Source: Salipiger bermudensis
Lineage (GTDB): Bacteria > Pseudomonadota > Alphaproteobacteria > Rhodobacterales > Rhodobacteraceae
Assembly (NCBI RefSeq): GCF_019801965.1
Contig: NZ_JAHVIA010000001.1
Span: 558,001 to 622,000, forward strand
Direction of reading: 5' to 3'
DNA length: 64,000 nt
The position numbers and the translations under genes were made by a program. Positions 36,419-46,087 of this stretch are shown here, one piece after another. Positions within the stretch are counted from its first letter, which is position 1. Every line of letters begins with the position of its first letter. A model generated the notes under the pieces. It saw only the letters and a program-made list of their open reading frames with translations, was not told the DNA's origin and did not search any database.

Positions 36419-38299
36419 TCAGCCCTTCTCGTGGAAGAAGGCGTAGATCCGCTCGGCCAGCGCCGCGCTGACGCCATCCACCGCCTTGAGATCGGCGAGG
36501 TTGGCGCGGCTCACGGCCTTGGCGGAGCCGAAATGCGCCAGCAGCGCGCGCTTGCGCGCCGCACCGACGCCGGGCACCTCGTCGAGCGGGTTGGCCATCT
36601 GGCTCTTGGCGCGCTTGGCGCGGTGGGTGCCGATGGCAAAGCGGTGGGCCTCGTCGCGCAGGCGTTGCACGAAGTAGAGCACCGGATCGTTGTGGCGCAG
36701 CGCAAAGGGACGCTGGCCTATGCGGTGGAACTCTTCCTTGCCGGCATCGCGGTCGATGCCTTTGGCCACACCCACCATCGGCACGTCCTCAACCCCGAAC
36801 TCGCGCATGATCTCGGCCACCGCCGAGACCTGCCCGGCGCCGCCGTCGATCAGCAGCAGATCCGGCCAGAGCCCCTTCTCGCGCTCCGGGTCATCCCGCA
36901 GCAGCCGGGTGAAGCGGCGCGTCAGCACCTCCTTCATCATGCCGAAATCGTCGCCGGGGACGAGCTCTTCGCCCTTGATGTTGTACTTGCGGTACTGGTT
37001 CTTCATGAACCCGTCCGGCCCCGCCACGATCATCCCGCCCACCGCGTTGGTGCCCATGATGTGCGAGTTGTCATAGACCTCGATGCGCTGCGGCGGACCG
37101 TCGAGCCCGAAGGCCTCGGCCAGCCCCCGCAGCAGCTTGGCCTGTGTCGCGGTCTCGGCCATGCGTCGGGCGAGGCTCTCGCGGGCATTGCGCGCCGCGC
37201 CCTCGACCAGCTCGGCCTTCTCGCCCCGGAGCGGCACCGCGATCTCCACCTTGCGGCCAAGCTTCTCGCTCAGCGCCTGGCACATGAGGTCGGGATTCTC
37301 GATCTCGTGATTCAGCAGCAGCAGGCGCGGCGGCTCCTTGCTGTCGTAGAACTGGCCGATGAACGCCTCCAGAACCTCCTGCGGCTCCACGTCCTCGCCG
37401 ACGCGGGGGTAATAGTCCTTGTTACCCCAGTTCTGGTTGGCTCGGATGAAGAACACCTGCACGCAGGCTTGCCCGCCCTCCATGTGGAGCGCGATGACAT
37501 CGGCCTCGGCCACGGTCTGCGGGTTGATGCCCTGCACCGTCTGCACCTGCGTCAGCGCGCGGATGCGGTCGCGCAGGGCGGCCGCGCGCTCGAACTCCAT
37601 CGCCTCGGAGGCCTCGGCCATCTGTGCCGCCAGCGTCTCCTGCACCCGGGTCGACTTGCCCGACAGGAAGCGCTCGGCATCGCGCACACTCTCGGCGTAA
37701 TCCGCCTCCGAGATGTAGCCGACGCAGGGCGCCGAGCAGCGCTTGATCTGGTAGAGCAGGCAGGGCCGCGTGCGCCCCTCGAACATCGAGTCCGAGCAGT
37801 TGCGCAACAGGAAGGCCTTCTGCAGCTGGTTTAGCGTGCGGTTCACCGCGCCCGCGCTGGCGAAGGGGCCGTAATAGGCGCCCCTCTCGGTCTTGGCACC
37901 GCGATGCTTGCGGATCTGCGGAAAGGCGTGCTCGGTGGTGACCTGGATGTTCGGAAACGACTTGTCGTCGCGCAGCAGCACGTTGAACTTGGGCTTGAGC
38001 TGCTTGATCAGGTTCTGCTCGAGCAGCAGCGCCTCGGTCTCGGTGCGCGTGGTGAGAAACATCATCGACGCGGTTTCCGAGATCATCCGCGAGATGCGCC
38101 GCGAATGCTGCGCCGAGGGGCGCGAATAGTTCGACACCCGCGCCTTGAGGTTCCGCGCCTTGCCGACATAGAGCACCCGGCTCTGATCATCGAGCATGCG
38201 ATACACGCCCGGGCTCGAATCCAGCGTCCTGAGATAGGAGTGGATGAGCTCGTAGCCGCGCAGCGCCGGCGTTTCGTGGGTGTCGCTCTCCTCGGTCAT
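36419..38299 (-). CDS. uvrC: UvrABC excinuclease subunit C
   Basis: Makes the two incisions in nucleotide excision repair. 626 residues. The GIY-YIG nuclease is at about 30-110 ([20 protein letters not shown]), the UVR motif at about 215-250, the RNase H-like second nuclease around 390-540 ([20 protein letters not shown]), and two helix-hairpin-helix motifs at the end ([17 protein letters not shown]). All key parts are present. A 308-bp AT-rich region with a DnaA box lies upstream. I saw no GTTC-N7-GTTC LexA box there. Confidence 0.97.
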   Translation of the reverse strand: MTEESDTHETPALRGYELIHSYLRTLDSSPGVYRMLDDQSRVLYVGKARNLKARVSNYSRPSAQHSRRISRMISETASMMFLTTRTETEALLLEQNLIKQLKPKFNVLLRDDKSFPNIQVTTEHAFPQIRKHRGAKTERGAYYGPFASAGAVNRTLNQLQKAFLLRNCSDSMFEGRTRPCLLYQIKRCSAPCVGYISEADYAESVRDAERFLSGKSTRVQETLAAQMAEASEAMEFERAAALRDRIRALTQVQTVQGINPQTVAEADVIALHMEGGQACVQVFFIRANQNWGNKDYYPRVGEDVEPQEVLEAFIGQFYDSKEPPRLLLLNHEIENPDLMCQALSEKLGRKVEIAVPLRGEKAELVEGAARNARESLARRMAETATQAKLLRGLAEAFGLDGPPQRIEVYDNSHIMGTNAVGGMIVAGPDGFMKNQYRKYNIKGEELVPGDDFGMMKEVLTRRFTRLLRDDPEREKGLWPDLLLIDGGAGQVSAVAEIMREFGVEDVPMVGVAKGIDRDAGKEEFHRIGQRPFALRHNDPVLYFVQRLRDEAHRFAIGTHRAKRAKSQMANPLDEVPGVGAARKRALLAHFGSAKAVSRANLADLKAVDGVSAALAERIYAFFHEKG

Positions 38300-38607
38300 G
38301 ATCGTTTGTGCCCGAACGCTCTCAGTCTCGTGATTCCCCGTCTCTGCTGCAATGCCCGACCAGCGAGATCAACATTTATGTAATCCACGGATCCTGTGGA
38401 TAATCCTTTGGGCAAATTCTGGGGAACTGCGATTTTCCCTTGTTAGAAGGCGGTTTCGGCTAAAAGATGGATTTTTAGGCATTTTTATAACCTATTGAAA
38501 TCCATTAAAACTTTTCTCCGCACCCGCCAAACCATTGAAGAACCGACGATTTTGTAACAAACCTGCGACAGCCGCGTGAGCCGGTGCACAACCTGACGCT
38601 GGGGCAG
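38300..38607. other. AT-rich gene-free region with DnaA boxes upstream of uvrC
   Basis: 308 bp between two minus-strand genes with base composition far more AT-rich than its surroundings, especially 38430-38530. TGTGGATAA at 38395-38403 is a perfect DnaA box (reverse of TTATCCACA), and TAATCCACG at 38381-38389 matches 7 of 9. The two boxes form a near palindrome (38384-38400). It could be the uvrC promoter under DnaA control or an origin-like element. No gene or RNA is recognisable. Confidence 0.45.
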
Positions 38608-39399
38608 TCACTCGACGCCCAACACATCCGGCGTCTGCCACGCGAGATGCTGCCCGCCATCAACACAGAGAAGCTGTCCGGTGAAGCCGGGCGACGCGAG
38701 AATGTAGCCCAGGGCCGCGGTGATGTCGGCCGGGTTGGCGCCGCGTTCGAGCACCGTGGCGGCGCGCTGCCTGGCGAAATGCTCGTCGCTCTGGCGGGCG
38801 CCCTGCAGCGTCGGACCGGGGCCGATCGCGTTGACCCGCACCCTGGGCGCCAGTGCCATCGCGGCGGTCTGCGTCAGGGTCCAGAGCGCCGACTTGGCCA
38901 GCGTGTAGCTCATGAATTCCGGCGTCAGCTTGCGCACCCGCTGGTCGATCATGTTGACCACCACGCCCTGCGCCACCGGCTCGCCCATGTCGTCGGTCAG
39001 CGGCTCGGGCACCTGCGCCGCCAGCGCCTGGGTCAGCACGAAGGGCGCCCGCAGGTTCGACTCGAAATGCCGGTCCCAGCTCTCCCGGGTGGTGCTCTCG
39101 ATGTTGTCGTAATCGAAGATCGAGGCGTTGTTGACCAGCACGCTCAGCGCCCCGCCCAGCGCCTCGGCGGCCTGCGGCACCAGCGCCTGCGCGGCGTCTT
39201 CCTCGAGCAGGTCGGCCCGAACCGCCGCGGCCTTGCGGCCCTTGGCGCGGATCATCTCGACGACCTCTCGCGCGGCCTCCTCGGAGCCCGCGTAATGCAC
39301 CGCCACGTCAAAGCCGTGATCCGCGAGTTCCAGCGCCATCGCGCGGCCAAGCCGTTTGCCAGCGCCGGTCACCAGCGCCCTTTTCACCTGCAATGTCAT
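38608..39399 (-). CDS. SDR-family oxidoreductase, pteridine reductase (FolM/PTR1)-like
   Basis: A 263-residue SDR. The cofactor motif TGAGKRLGRA has the Arg seen in NADPH-dependent pteridine reductases (TGxxxRxG), and NNASIFDYD replaces NNAG as in PTR1 and FolM. The catalytic Tyr165 and Lys169 (YTLAK) are intact. It probably reduces dihydropterin or dihydrofolate. The ATG with GAGGGAG before it is chosen over one 7 codons upstream. It follows the exchanger gene by 13 bp on the same strand, so they may be co-transcribed. Confidence 0.83.
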   Translation of the reverse strand: MTLQVKRALVTGAGKRLGRAMALELADHGFDVAVHYAGSEEAAREVVEMIRAKGRKAAAVRADLLEEDAAQALVPQAAEALGGALSVLVNNASIFDYDNIESTTRESWDRHFESNLRAPFVLTQALAAQVPEPLTDDMGEPVAQGVVVNMIDQRVRKLTPEFMSYTLAKSALWTLTQTAAMALAPRVRVNAIGPGPTLQGARQSDEHFARQRAATVLERGANPADITAALGYILASPGFTGQLLCVDGGQHLAWQTPDVLGVE

Positions 39400-39412
39400 G
39401 CCTTGCTCCCTC

Positions 39413-40375
39413 TCATCCACCGATCAGCACGATGGAGACATAGCCCACATAGAGCGCCGACAAGATCACGCCCCAGATCCACCCGAGATCCCGCTTCAGG
39501 AACACGAAGGGGATCAGCAGCAACGAGGCCGCCAGCATCACGCCGAAGTCGAAGAAGAGCGCGTCGAGATCGACCGGGATCGGCTTGATCAGAGAGGCGA
39601 TGCCGATGATGGCGAGCAGGTTGAACAGGTTCGAGCCGATGACGTTGCCCAGCGCCACGTCGGCCTGCCGGCGGATCGCGGCCATCACCGTGGTGGCGAG
39701 CTCTGGCAGCGAGGTGCCCAGCGCAACCAGCGTCAGGCCGATCACCGTGTCGGACACACCAAACATCTTGGCGATCTCGGTGGAGCTGTCGATCAGCAGA
39801 TCGGCGCCCAGCGGCAGACCGATCAGGCCCAGCACCAGGAACAGCGCGATCTTCCACCACGGCATGTCCGGGTCGGCGCCCTCGGGCTCCTCGAGATCCT
39901 CGAGTTCGGCCTCGGCCTTGCCGTTGCGGCGATGGCGCAGCGCCTCGCGGGTCTGGTCGAAGAGGATCACGCCCAGCACCACCAGCATCAGCGCGCCGGC
40001 GACCCAGTCGAACACGCCGCGGAAGGCCAGCGCGATGAACAGCACCGTGGCGCCCAGCATCACCACATAGCTCTTGCGGGTGTCATGCGCCGAGGTGTGC
40101 ATCACCGCGATCAGCGCCGGGATGCCCAGCACCAGCAGCACATTGGCGGTGTTCGAGCCCACCACGTTGCCGAGCGCGATGCCCGGAACGCCGGCCCGCG
40201 CCGCCTGCACCGAGATCAGCAGCTCCGGCGCGGAGGTGCCGAAGGCGACGATGGTGAGGCTGACGATGAGGGCCGGGATCCCGACCCGCAGCGACAGGTT
40301 CACCGCGCCCTTCACCAACGCATCGCCGGCGAGCAGCAGGATAACGAGGCCGAGGGCCGCGTAGACGAAGACCAT
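39413..40375 (-). CDS. Calcium/sodium antiporter (CaCA family, YrbG-like)
   Basis: A 320-residue protein with ten helices in two inverted repeats. The alpha repeats are FGTSAPELLISVQAARAG...GNVVGSNTANVLLVLGIPAL and LGTSLPELATTVMAAIRR...GNVIGSNLFNLLAIIGIASL, both complete with their ion-binding Glu and Asn. A charged cytoplasmic loop lies at about 150-180 (LEDLEEPEGADPD). It extrudes Ca2+ using Na+ or H+. Start codons of this and the downstream pterin-type SDR are close. Confidence 0.93.
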   Translation of the reverse strand: MVFVYAALGLVILLLAGDALVKGAVNLSLRVGIPALIVSLTIVAFGTSAPELLISVQAARAGVPGIALGNVVGSNTANVLLVLGIPALIAVMHTSAHDTRKSYVVMLGATVLFIALAFRGVFDWVAGALMLVVLGVILFDQTREALRHRRNGKAEAELEDLEEPEGADPDMPWWKIALFLVLGLIGLPLGADLLIDSSTEIAKMFGVSDTVIGLTLVALGTSLPELATTVMAAIRRQADVALGNVIGSNLFNLLAIIGIASLIKPIPVDLDALFFDFGVMLAASLLLIPFVFLKRDLGWIWGVILSALYVGYVSIVLIGG

Positions 40376-40377
40376 GA

Positions 40378-40545
40378 TCAGCCTTTCTTCTTGCCGCAGT
40401 CACAGGGGCCCTTACCGATCCGGTAACGGCCGCAGCGCGGGCATTTCATCTGGGACAGGCGGGCCGCCCCCGGCATCCGGAGCTTTCCGAACATGCCGAG
40501 CAGGGCAATCACCACCAGGAATATCGCAACGATCTTGGCCAGCAC
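40378..40545 (-). CDS. Membrane-anchored zinc-ribbon miniprotein
   Basis: A 55-residue protein. An N-terminal helix (LAKIVAIFLVVIALLGMFG) is followed by a basic linker and four cysteines, CPRCGRYRIGKGPCDCG, a compact zinc ribbon. The GTG start lies one base after the stop of the S49 peptidase gene, and the stop is 2 bp from the exchanger gene, so it sits tightly in an operon. A TTG seven codons upstream is the alternative start. Function unknown; the location hints at a link to the peptidase. Confidence 0.7.
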   Translation of the reverse strand: MLAKIVAIFLVVIALLGMFGKLRMPGAARLSQMKCPRCGRYRIGKGPCDCGKKKG

Positions 40546-40546
40546 G

Positions 40547-41344
40547 TCAGAGACCGAACCTCGCAAAGGCGGCGCGCTCGTCGAGCGTGGCCAGCGCGTC
40601 CTGCGCCAGCGAGGCGCCGAGCCGCGGCAGCAGGCGGCGCTTCTGCTCGTAGCGGCGGAAGCGGACCTTGTCGCCGAACTTCTCCTTCATCACCGGCACC
40701 AGATGGCCGATGCCGTCGGCGAGCCCGACCTCGCAGGCCGCCTGGCCGATCCACACCTCGCCGGTGAACAGGTCCGGGTTGTCGGCCAGCTTGGCGCCGC
40801 GCCGGTCCTTGATCTGCGCGATGAAGGTCTCGTGCAACTGGCCGAGCAGACGGTTGAGCCGAGCCACGTCTTCCTCGCTCTCGGGTCGGAACGGGTCGAG
40901 CATGCTCTTCGAGCGCCCGGCGGTGTGGACCCGGCGCTCGATACCCTGCCGCTGCAGGAACACATGCGCGCCGAAGCCCGCGGAGATCACCCCGATGGAG
41001 CCGAGGATCGAGCTGGGATCGGCATGGATCTCGTCGGCGGCGCTGGCGATCCAGTAGCCGCCCGAGGCCGCGACGTCCTCGGTGAAGGCAAAGACCGGCA
41101 CCTCGCATTCCTCGGAGAGCCGCCGGATGCGCGCGCCGATCAGCGAGCTCTGCACCGGCGATCCGCCGGGCGAGTTGATCTCGAGCGCCACCGCCGCCGG
41201 CTTGCCCTTGCGAAAGGCGCGCTCGAGCAGGGGCCGCAGGCTCTGGTCGGACAGCGCCATGCGCCCGCCGGTGCCGATGGCGCCCTGCAGGCGCACAACC
41301 GCAACAAGGGGCTTCTTTTTCAGAAACGGAAACCAGCTTTTCAT
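40547..41344 (-). CDS. S49-family serine peptidase (SppA/SohB-like)
   Basis: A 265-residue single-domain S49 peptidase. Ser94 in VAASGGYWIASAAD is the nucleophile, and Lys146 in GRSKSMLDPF the general base, so the Ser-Lys dyad is intact; EINSPGGSP is the oxyanion block. It may degrade signal peptides or membrane protein fragments. Starting at MKSWFPFLKKK there is no strong membrane helix; the frame extends 26 codons upstream into a hydrophobic stretch, a possible alternative. The zinc-ribbon miniprotein follows after 1 bp. Confidence 0.87.
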   Translation of the reverse strand: MKSWFPFLKKKPLVAVVRLQGAIGTGGRMALSDQSLRPLLERAFRKGKPAAVALEINSPGGSPVQSSLIGARIRRLSEECEVPVFAFTEDVAASGGYWIASAADEIHADPSSILGSIGVISAGFGAHVFLQRQGIERRVHTAGRSKSMLDPFRPESEEDVARLNRLLGQLHETFIAQIKDRRGAKLADNPDLFTGEVWIGQAACEVGLADGIGHLVPVMKEKFGDKVRFRRYEQKRRLLPRLGASLAQDALATLDERAAFARFGL

Positions 41345-41509
41345 GCGTTGAGATGTAGAGGGCAGATGCGGGACAAACAAGGCAGCGGCAAAAAGAAGCA
41401 GGGCCTGCGCCCGCAGCGTCATCCCCGCCCTGCCCCACGGCGGCCGGATCCGGGCAGCTCAGGCCTCGAGCCGCATCCGCCCGAGTCTCAATTAGACGGC
41501 GCGAATGGA

Positions 41510-41537
41510 AAAGGGCGGCCCGCCGGGGCCGCCCTTT
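41510..41537 (-). terminator. Terminator after the secreted nuclease gene
   Basis: AAAGGGCGGCC and GGCCGCCCTTT (11-bp perfect arms, 6-nt loop). On the minus strand it lies 21 bp after the nuclease stop and is followed by TTTTCC. Confidence 0.8.
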
Positions 41538-41558
41538 CGGAGCCCTGCCCTTTCAGGC

Positions 41559-44500
41559 TCAGGCGATGCCGAATTCCAGCCCGACGATCAGCGGATCGTG
41601 GTCGGAGGAGGCATAGACGCCATCATTGTAGAAGGCCGGGTCGACGAAGCTGGTGTCGTAGTTGATCAGCGAAGGCTCGTCGGCATTGATGTGCCACTCG
41701 GTGACCCCGGTGACGCTGGCCGCGAGAGCGTCATCCGCCAGCCCCTGATCCAGCGTGCCGCGCTGGCCGTCGAAAACGTAGGAATAGGCCTCGTCCTGGC
41801 CCCCGGGAATGAACTCGTCGATCAGGTCGACCAGCCCGGCATCGTCATCGAGATACTGGACCGCGTCTTCCTCGGCATAGGAGTTCATGTCGCCGAGCAG
41901 CACGTAGTTGCTGGTGCCGCCGCCGTTGTACTCGGTCTCGATCCACTCCGAGAGCTCGATCGCCCCGTCGAGGCGGGCGCCGTTCCAGAAGCCCTGGCCA
42001 TCGCCCTGATCGTAGTTCGGATCGGCGTAGAGATCCGCCAGAAGCCCCTCGACGGTGGCATAATCGGGATCGCCGGCATTCGAGGCGAGCCAGGTTTCGG
42101 CTCTGTTCGCCAGCGTGTCGAGGCCGCTGGAGCCCTTCGACTTGAAGTGCGAGGAGACCACGGTGAAGGCGGTGCCGGTGTCGTTGTCGAGGAAGGTCGC
42201 CGCCACCGAGGGGCGGTTGCGGTCGTAATCGTCGAAGCTGCCGCCGATGATGTCGGTGAGGGCCGTGCCGATGGCCGCGGTGGCGGTCGCCGAGGGCTCC
42301 TCGTAGACGAGATACTCGGAATGCAGCAGCGTCACCGCGTTGGCATCATAGACGATGCCCGTGGTGATCGCGTCGGTGCCGATGAAATCGCCGCTGCCGG
42401 TCGGGTCGACATAGGCATAGCTCGCGCCCGTGCCCTCGGCATTCAGCAGGTCGACCAGCGTACCGATGGCGGTGGTGCCGTTGTTCTCGATCTCCTGCAG
42501 CGCCAGAACCTCGGCACCGGTGCCGATGATCCCGTCGACGATCTTCGCCGCCTGACGCTCGAACTCGGCGGCGGTGTCGGCGCCGCGCGGATCGAGATCG
42601 CCGTTCGGGCCGGTGGCGTTGGAACCCTCGTCGATCGTGGTGAAGAAGTTCAGCACGTTGTAGGAGGCCACCTGCAGCGATCCGCCGACATCGGCAGGCG
42701 CCGCCTCGCGCGGGTTGGCGCTGTCATCGATCACCAGCGTCTCGGTGACCTGCAGCGCCCACTCGCCGAAGGAATAGCCCAGCACCCCCTCGATCGGCTG
42801 CGCGATCTCGCTGCCGAGGCGCACGGTGGTGCCCGTGTCGCCGAAATCATCCGCCAGATCGAGATAGTCATTGTCGTCGAGCGGGTTGTTGTCGGGCAGG
42901 TATTCGAACGCGTCCGGGTTCTGGCTGCTCACACCGTCGTCGAGCAGCAGCGCGGCATTGGCGTTGGCCTCGCTGAGCGCAGCGATCTCGGCCTGCTCGG
43001 TCTGAGCGTCGTAGATCTGCGTCGGCTGCACCTGCGCCCCCGCCGCGACCGCGATCTGGCCGTAGCGCGCGAGGTTGTAGTTCTCGGTGATCGTCAGCGC
43101 ATCCGTGGTGCCCGAGACCACCTCGAGCCGCATGCCCTCCAGCGTCTCCCAGTCCGGCGCGGTGTCGGGCGAGAGCGCGACGACCGTGGCGGTGGGCAGC
43201 GGGTTGCCCGAGGATTGCACCACCACGCCCGAGACCGAGGTGATCTCGGTCAGCCCGAAATACTCGGTCACGGTGCCGGTGACCTCGACGAGATCGCCAA
43301 GACTGACCGCGTAACCGCCATCGGTAAAGACATAGATGCCTTCCGAGGTCAGCGCGTTGCCGTCGCTGTCGAGATCCTCTTCCTGCAGCCAGAAGCCCTC
43401 GTCGGTGAGCGCGGTCACGATGGCCGAGGCGGTGACCTGCTGGCCCTCCATGTCGGTGGCGTCGCCGGCGCCCTGGATCTCCGAGATCAGGGTGATCTCG
43501 CTCACCGGCGGCGGCACCACGGCCTCCGGATCGGAGGTGATCACCACGTTGTCGAGATAGAGCGCCTCGGAGGCGGCATTGCTGTCGAATTCGGCGATCA
43601 GCTGTGCGCTGGTCACCTCCGCGCCCACGGTGGCCGAGAGGGTCATCCAGCTGCCTTCGATGCCCAGATCGTCGATGTCCATGCCGGTGCTGTCGAGCAG
43701 CGCGACCTCGCCCTGATCGGTCTGGATGTAGATCTTCACCAGGTCATCGGACTCGTAGCCCGTCGATTGCAGGAAAGCGTCGATCGAGAAGGTCAGCTCG
43801 CCCACCGCCGTCAGGTCGAGCGTGTCGAAGCTCAGGCGCAGCAGGCCGTCGGCGTCGGAGAGCTCGTAGCCCTGAACGCCGTCGCTGAAGGCGCCGACCG
43901 CGCCGGTAAAGGACTGCACGCCGATGAAGTCGCCATCCGACAGGCCCTCGGCGGCCCGGGTGTTGACCCATGTGAGGTCGAAGCCGAGCAGCCCCTCGGA
44001 GGCCGCGGTGCTGTCGACCGTGGCGAGGCCGGGGATGTTGGGCACTTCGGCCTCTTCGCCAAAGGCGGTCTCGCCATCAGAGGCGTCGGCGAGCGCGTAT
44101 TGGCTGCCGGTGGCCTCGGTCTCGAAGCTCTGGGTCAGCTGGAAGACCTCTTGCAGCTTGATGTTGTCGAGATAAAGCGCCTCGGCGGTGGCGTTGGAAT
44201 CGAGCTCGACGATGAGCGACGCGGAGCTCACCTCGGCGGGCAGTGTCGTCTGCAGGGTCTGCCACGCGCCCTCGATGGCGAGGTCGTCGATATTAAGCCC
44301 GGTGGTGTCGAGCAGGGTGAAGGTGCCCAGATCGGTCTCGACGAAGATGCGCACGAGGTCATCCGGCTCCCATCCGGTGTCGATCAGGAACAGGTCGAGC
44401 GCGACCTTCACCACGGTGTTGTCGGCCCGGGCCGAGAGATCGACCGGGTCGAAGGTCAGGCGCAGCAGGCCGTCGGCATCGGAGAGCTCGTAGCCCTGCT

Positions 44501-45785
44501 CGCCCTCGGAGAAGCTGCCGACATCGCCGGTGAAGCGCTGGATGCCGATCCAGTCGGAATCCGCGATGCCGGTGTCATTGCGGGTGTTTTCCCACTCGAG
44601 ATCATAGCCCCAGAGGCCCGCCGAGGCCGCGGTGCTGTCGACGGTCGCAAGGCCCGGAACGTTGGGCAGGTCGACGATCTCCCCCAGCTCGGTCAGCGCC
44701 CCATCTGCCGGGTCGTAATCATACTTGCCACCGCCGGACTCGGTCTCGAAGCCCTGCGTCAGGGTGATCGGATCCCAGAGGTCGCGCACCGAGACGGTGA
44801 TCGCGCGCGCGTCGCGGGCCCCAAACTCATCGGTGACGACGACCGTCAGCGCATAGCTGTTGTCGCCATCCGCATCCGACGGCGCCTCGTAATCCGGGCC
44901 TGCGACGAAGCGGATGGTGCCGTCCTCGGAGATCTCGAACAGGGCCGCATCGTCGCCCTCGAGGCTGTAGGCCAGGGACGCGCCGTTATCCACGTCGCCG
45001 GCCGAGACGGTCGTGACCGCGGTGGTGTTCTCGTCGATGGTGATCGCGGCGTCGGACACCGTGAGCACCGGGGCATCGTTGCTGCCGGTGACCGTCACGG
45101 TGACAGTGGCCATGTCGGTGCCGCCATAGCCGTCATCCACGGTGTAGGTGAAGCTGTCCTCGAGGATCTCGCCCTCGGCCAGCGCGTCGAAAGCCGGAGT
45201 GTAGACGATCTCGCCGTTGGCGAAGGTCACGCTCGCACCAAGCGCCGAGGTGGCGTCGACCGAGGTGATGGCGATGCTGTCGCCGTCGAACTCGCTGTCA
45301 TTGGCGAGAAGATCCGCCTCCGCAAGGGTGAGCGCTTCGGTCTCTGTGGTGGTGGCGCTGTCGTCACCGGCCAGAACGGCATTGTTGGTGCCGTCGAGGA
45401 ACAGGGTGTAATCATCGGCGGCGAAGTGCAGCGCCTCGACCTTCTTGAGAACGTCGATCGAGCTCACGTCGCCCTGCGCATCAGTCAGCGTAACGATGGC
45501 GGTGGAGGCGTTCAACCCGTGATGCCGGCCCTTCCTGAGCCCCGAGAGCGCGATATCGGCATCGAGGATCGAGCCCTCGTAGATCACCATGTCGAAGCCC
45601 CGGCCACCATCGATGAAATCGAGCCCGTCCGACGCGGTCACGGTGTCGTCCCCGGCGCGGCCGAAGATGAAATCGGTTCCGGCGGTCCCGCTCAGCTGGT
45701 CGCCCCGGCGCGAGCCGAACTCGAAATTGAACGGATTCTGAAACTGGCGACCGAAGGCTTTGCCGAAAGGCGCATTATGAAACAT
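41559..45785 (-). CDS. Secreted NucH/ExeM-type endonuclease with RTX, cadherin-like and duplicated domains
   Basis: A 1408-residue acidic extracellular protein. Residues 25-70 hold RTX-like Gly/Asp repeats (GTAGTDFIFGRAGDDTV); about 145-240 a VCBS/cadherin-like domain; about 245-345 a second (ITIDENTTAVTTVSAGDVD). Two near-identical domains of about 190 residues follow (each from FETE through VDSTAAS to ALYLDNI). Then an OB-like NucH region (about 745-1000) and an endonuclease/exonuclease/phosphatase domain with QEIENNG and SSDHDPLIVG. No Sec signal, so type I secretion is likely, although the RTX part is N-terminal. ATG chosen: MFHNAPFGKAF; GGGGGA upstream. It would degrade extracellular DNA. 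Confidence 0.9.
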   Translation of the reverse strand: MFHNAPFGKAFGRQFQNPFNFEFGSRRGDQLSGTAGTDFIFGRAGDDTVTASDGLDFIDGGRGFDMVIYEGSILDADIALSGLRKGRHHGLNASTAIVTLTDAQGDVSSIDVLKKVEALHFAADDYTLFLDGTNNAVLAGDDSATTTETEALTLAEADLLANDSEFDGDSIAITSVDATSALGASVTFANGEIVYTPAFDALAEGEILEDSFTYTVDDGYGGTDMATVTVTVTGSNDAPVLTVSDAAITIDENTTAVTTVSAGDVDNGASLAYSLEGDDAALFEISEDGTIRFVAGPDYEAPSDADGDNSYALTVVVTDEFGARDARAITVSVRDLWDPITLTQGFETESGGGKYDYDPADGALTELGEIVDLPNVPGLATVDSTAASAGLWGYDLEWENTRNDTGIADSDWIGIQRFTGDVGSFSEGEQGYELSDADGLLRLTFDPVDLSARADNTVVKVALDLFLIDTGWEPDDLVRIFVETDLGTFTLLDTTGLNIDDLAIEGAWQTLQTTLPAEVSSASLIVELDSNATAEALYLDNIKLQEVFQLTQSFETEATGSQYALADASDGETAFGEEAEVPNIPGLATVDSTAASEGLLGFDLTWVNTRAAEGLSDGDFIGVQSFTGAVGAFSDGVQGYELSDADGLLRLSFDTLDLTAVGELTFSIDAFLQSTGYESDDLVKIYIQTDQGEVALLDSTGMDIDDLGIEGSWMTLSATVGAEVTSAQLIAEFDSNAASEALYLDNVVITSDPEAVVPPPVSEITLISEIQGAGDATDMEGQQVTASAIVTALTDEGFWLQEEDLDSDGNALTSEGIYVFTDGGYAVSLGDLVEVTGTVTEYFGLTEITSVSGVVVQSSGNPLPTATVVALSPDTAPDWETLEGMRLEVVSGTTDALTITENYNLARYGQIAVAAGAQVQPTQIYDAQTEQAEIAALSEANANAALLLDDGVSSQNPDAFEYLPDNNPLDDNDYLDLADDFGDTGTTVRLGSEIAQPIEGVLGYSFGEWALQVTETLVIDDSANPREAAPADVGGSLQVASYNVLNFFTTIDEGSNATGPNGDLDPRGADTAAEFERQAAKIVDGIIGTGAEVLALQEIENNGTTAIGTLVDLLNAEGTGASYAYVDPTGSGDFIGTDAITTGIVYDANAVTLLHSEYLVYEEPSATATAAIGTALTDIIGGSFDDYDRNRPSVAATFLDNDTGTAFTVVSSHFKSKGSSGLDTLANRAETWLASNAGDPDYATVEGLLADLYADPNYDQGDGQGFWNGARLDGAIELSEWIETEYNGGGTSNYVLLGDMNSYAEEDAVQYLDDDAGLVDLIDEFIPGGQDEAYSYVFDGQRGTLDQGLADDALAASVTGVTEWHINADEPSLINYDTSFVDPAFYNDGVYASSDHDPLIVGLEFGIA

Positions 45786-46087
45786 GGGATCCCCCGAGAA
45801 AGAGCTTTTCGCGATGCGTGACAGCCCTTCGTAACAGGGATTTGACGGCCGGGCCGCGCCACGCAAGATGCAACTCTAGGAGGAAATTTTGCCAATCGGT
45901 CAAAAAATTTTTCCGGACTTCGCGCTGACGTGGCGGCACCCCGCCCGCAATGCACCGGAATTGGGCCAGAGTCTGGATCGCCTGCACGTTGCATGGCGCC
46001 CGCCGAAGGGAGCTCGGCAGGCAGCTCCGTCTCGGCCTGACCTGCGCGCCCTGAGACGGGGCGCGCAGTCAGTTCATCGCAGCCGGA
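45786..46087. other. Gene-free region upstream of the nuclease gene
   Basis: 302 bp. Contains a -35-like TTGACC on the minus strand (45903-45898) and an A/T run beside it, a probable promoter zone for the nuclease, and the 10-bp hairpin listed separately. Nothing else coding or RNA-like seen. Confidence 0.4.
46042..46068 (-). terminator. Hairpin after quinone oxidoreductase gene
   Basis: CTGCGCGCCC and GGGCGCGCAG, perfect 10-bp arms around a 7-nt loop, about 20 bp after the stop on the minus strand. No T-run. Confidence 0.5.

Noticed and set aside
38300-38607. LexA box for uvrC
   Set aside because: Only isolated GAAC/GTTC half-sites are present; no GTTC-N7-GTTC spacing.
41505-45821. A stop-free plus-strand frame of 1438 codons opposite the secreted nuclease
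   Set aside because: It is a mirror of the GC-rich, Asp/Val-rich nuclease codons: low-complexity Arg/Gly/Val protein, no domain, no start signal. The minus-strand protein has clear domains.
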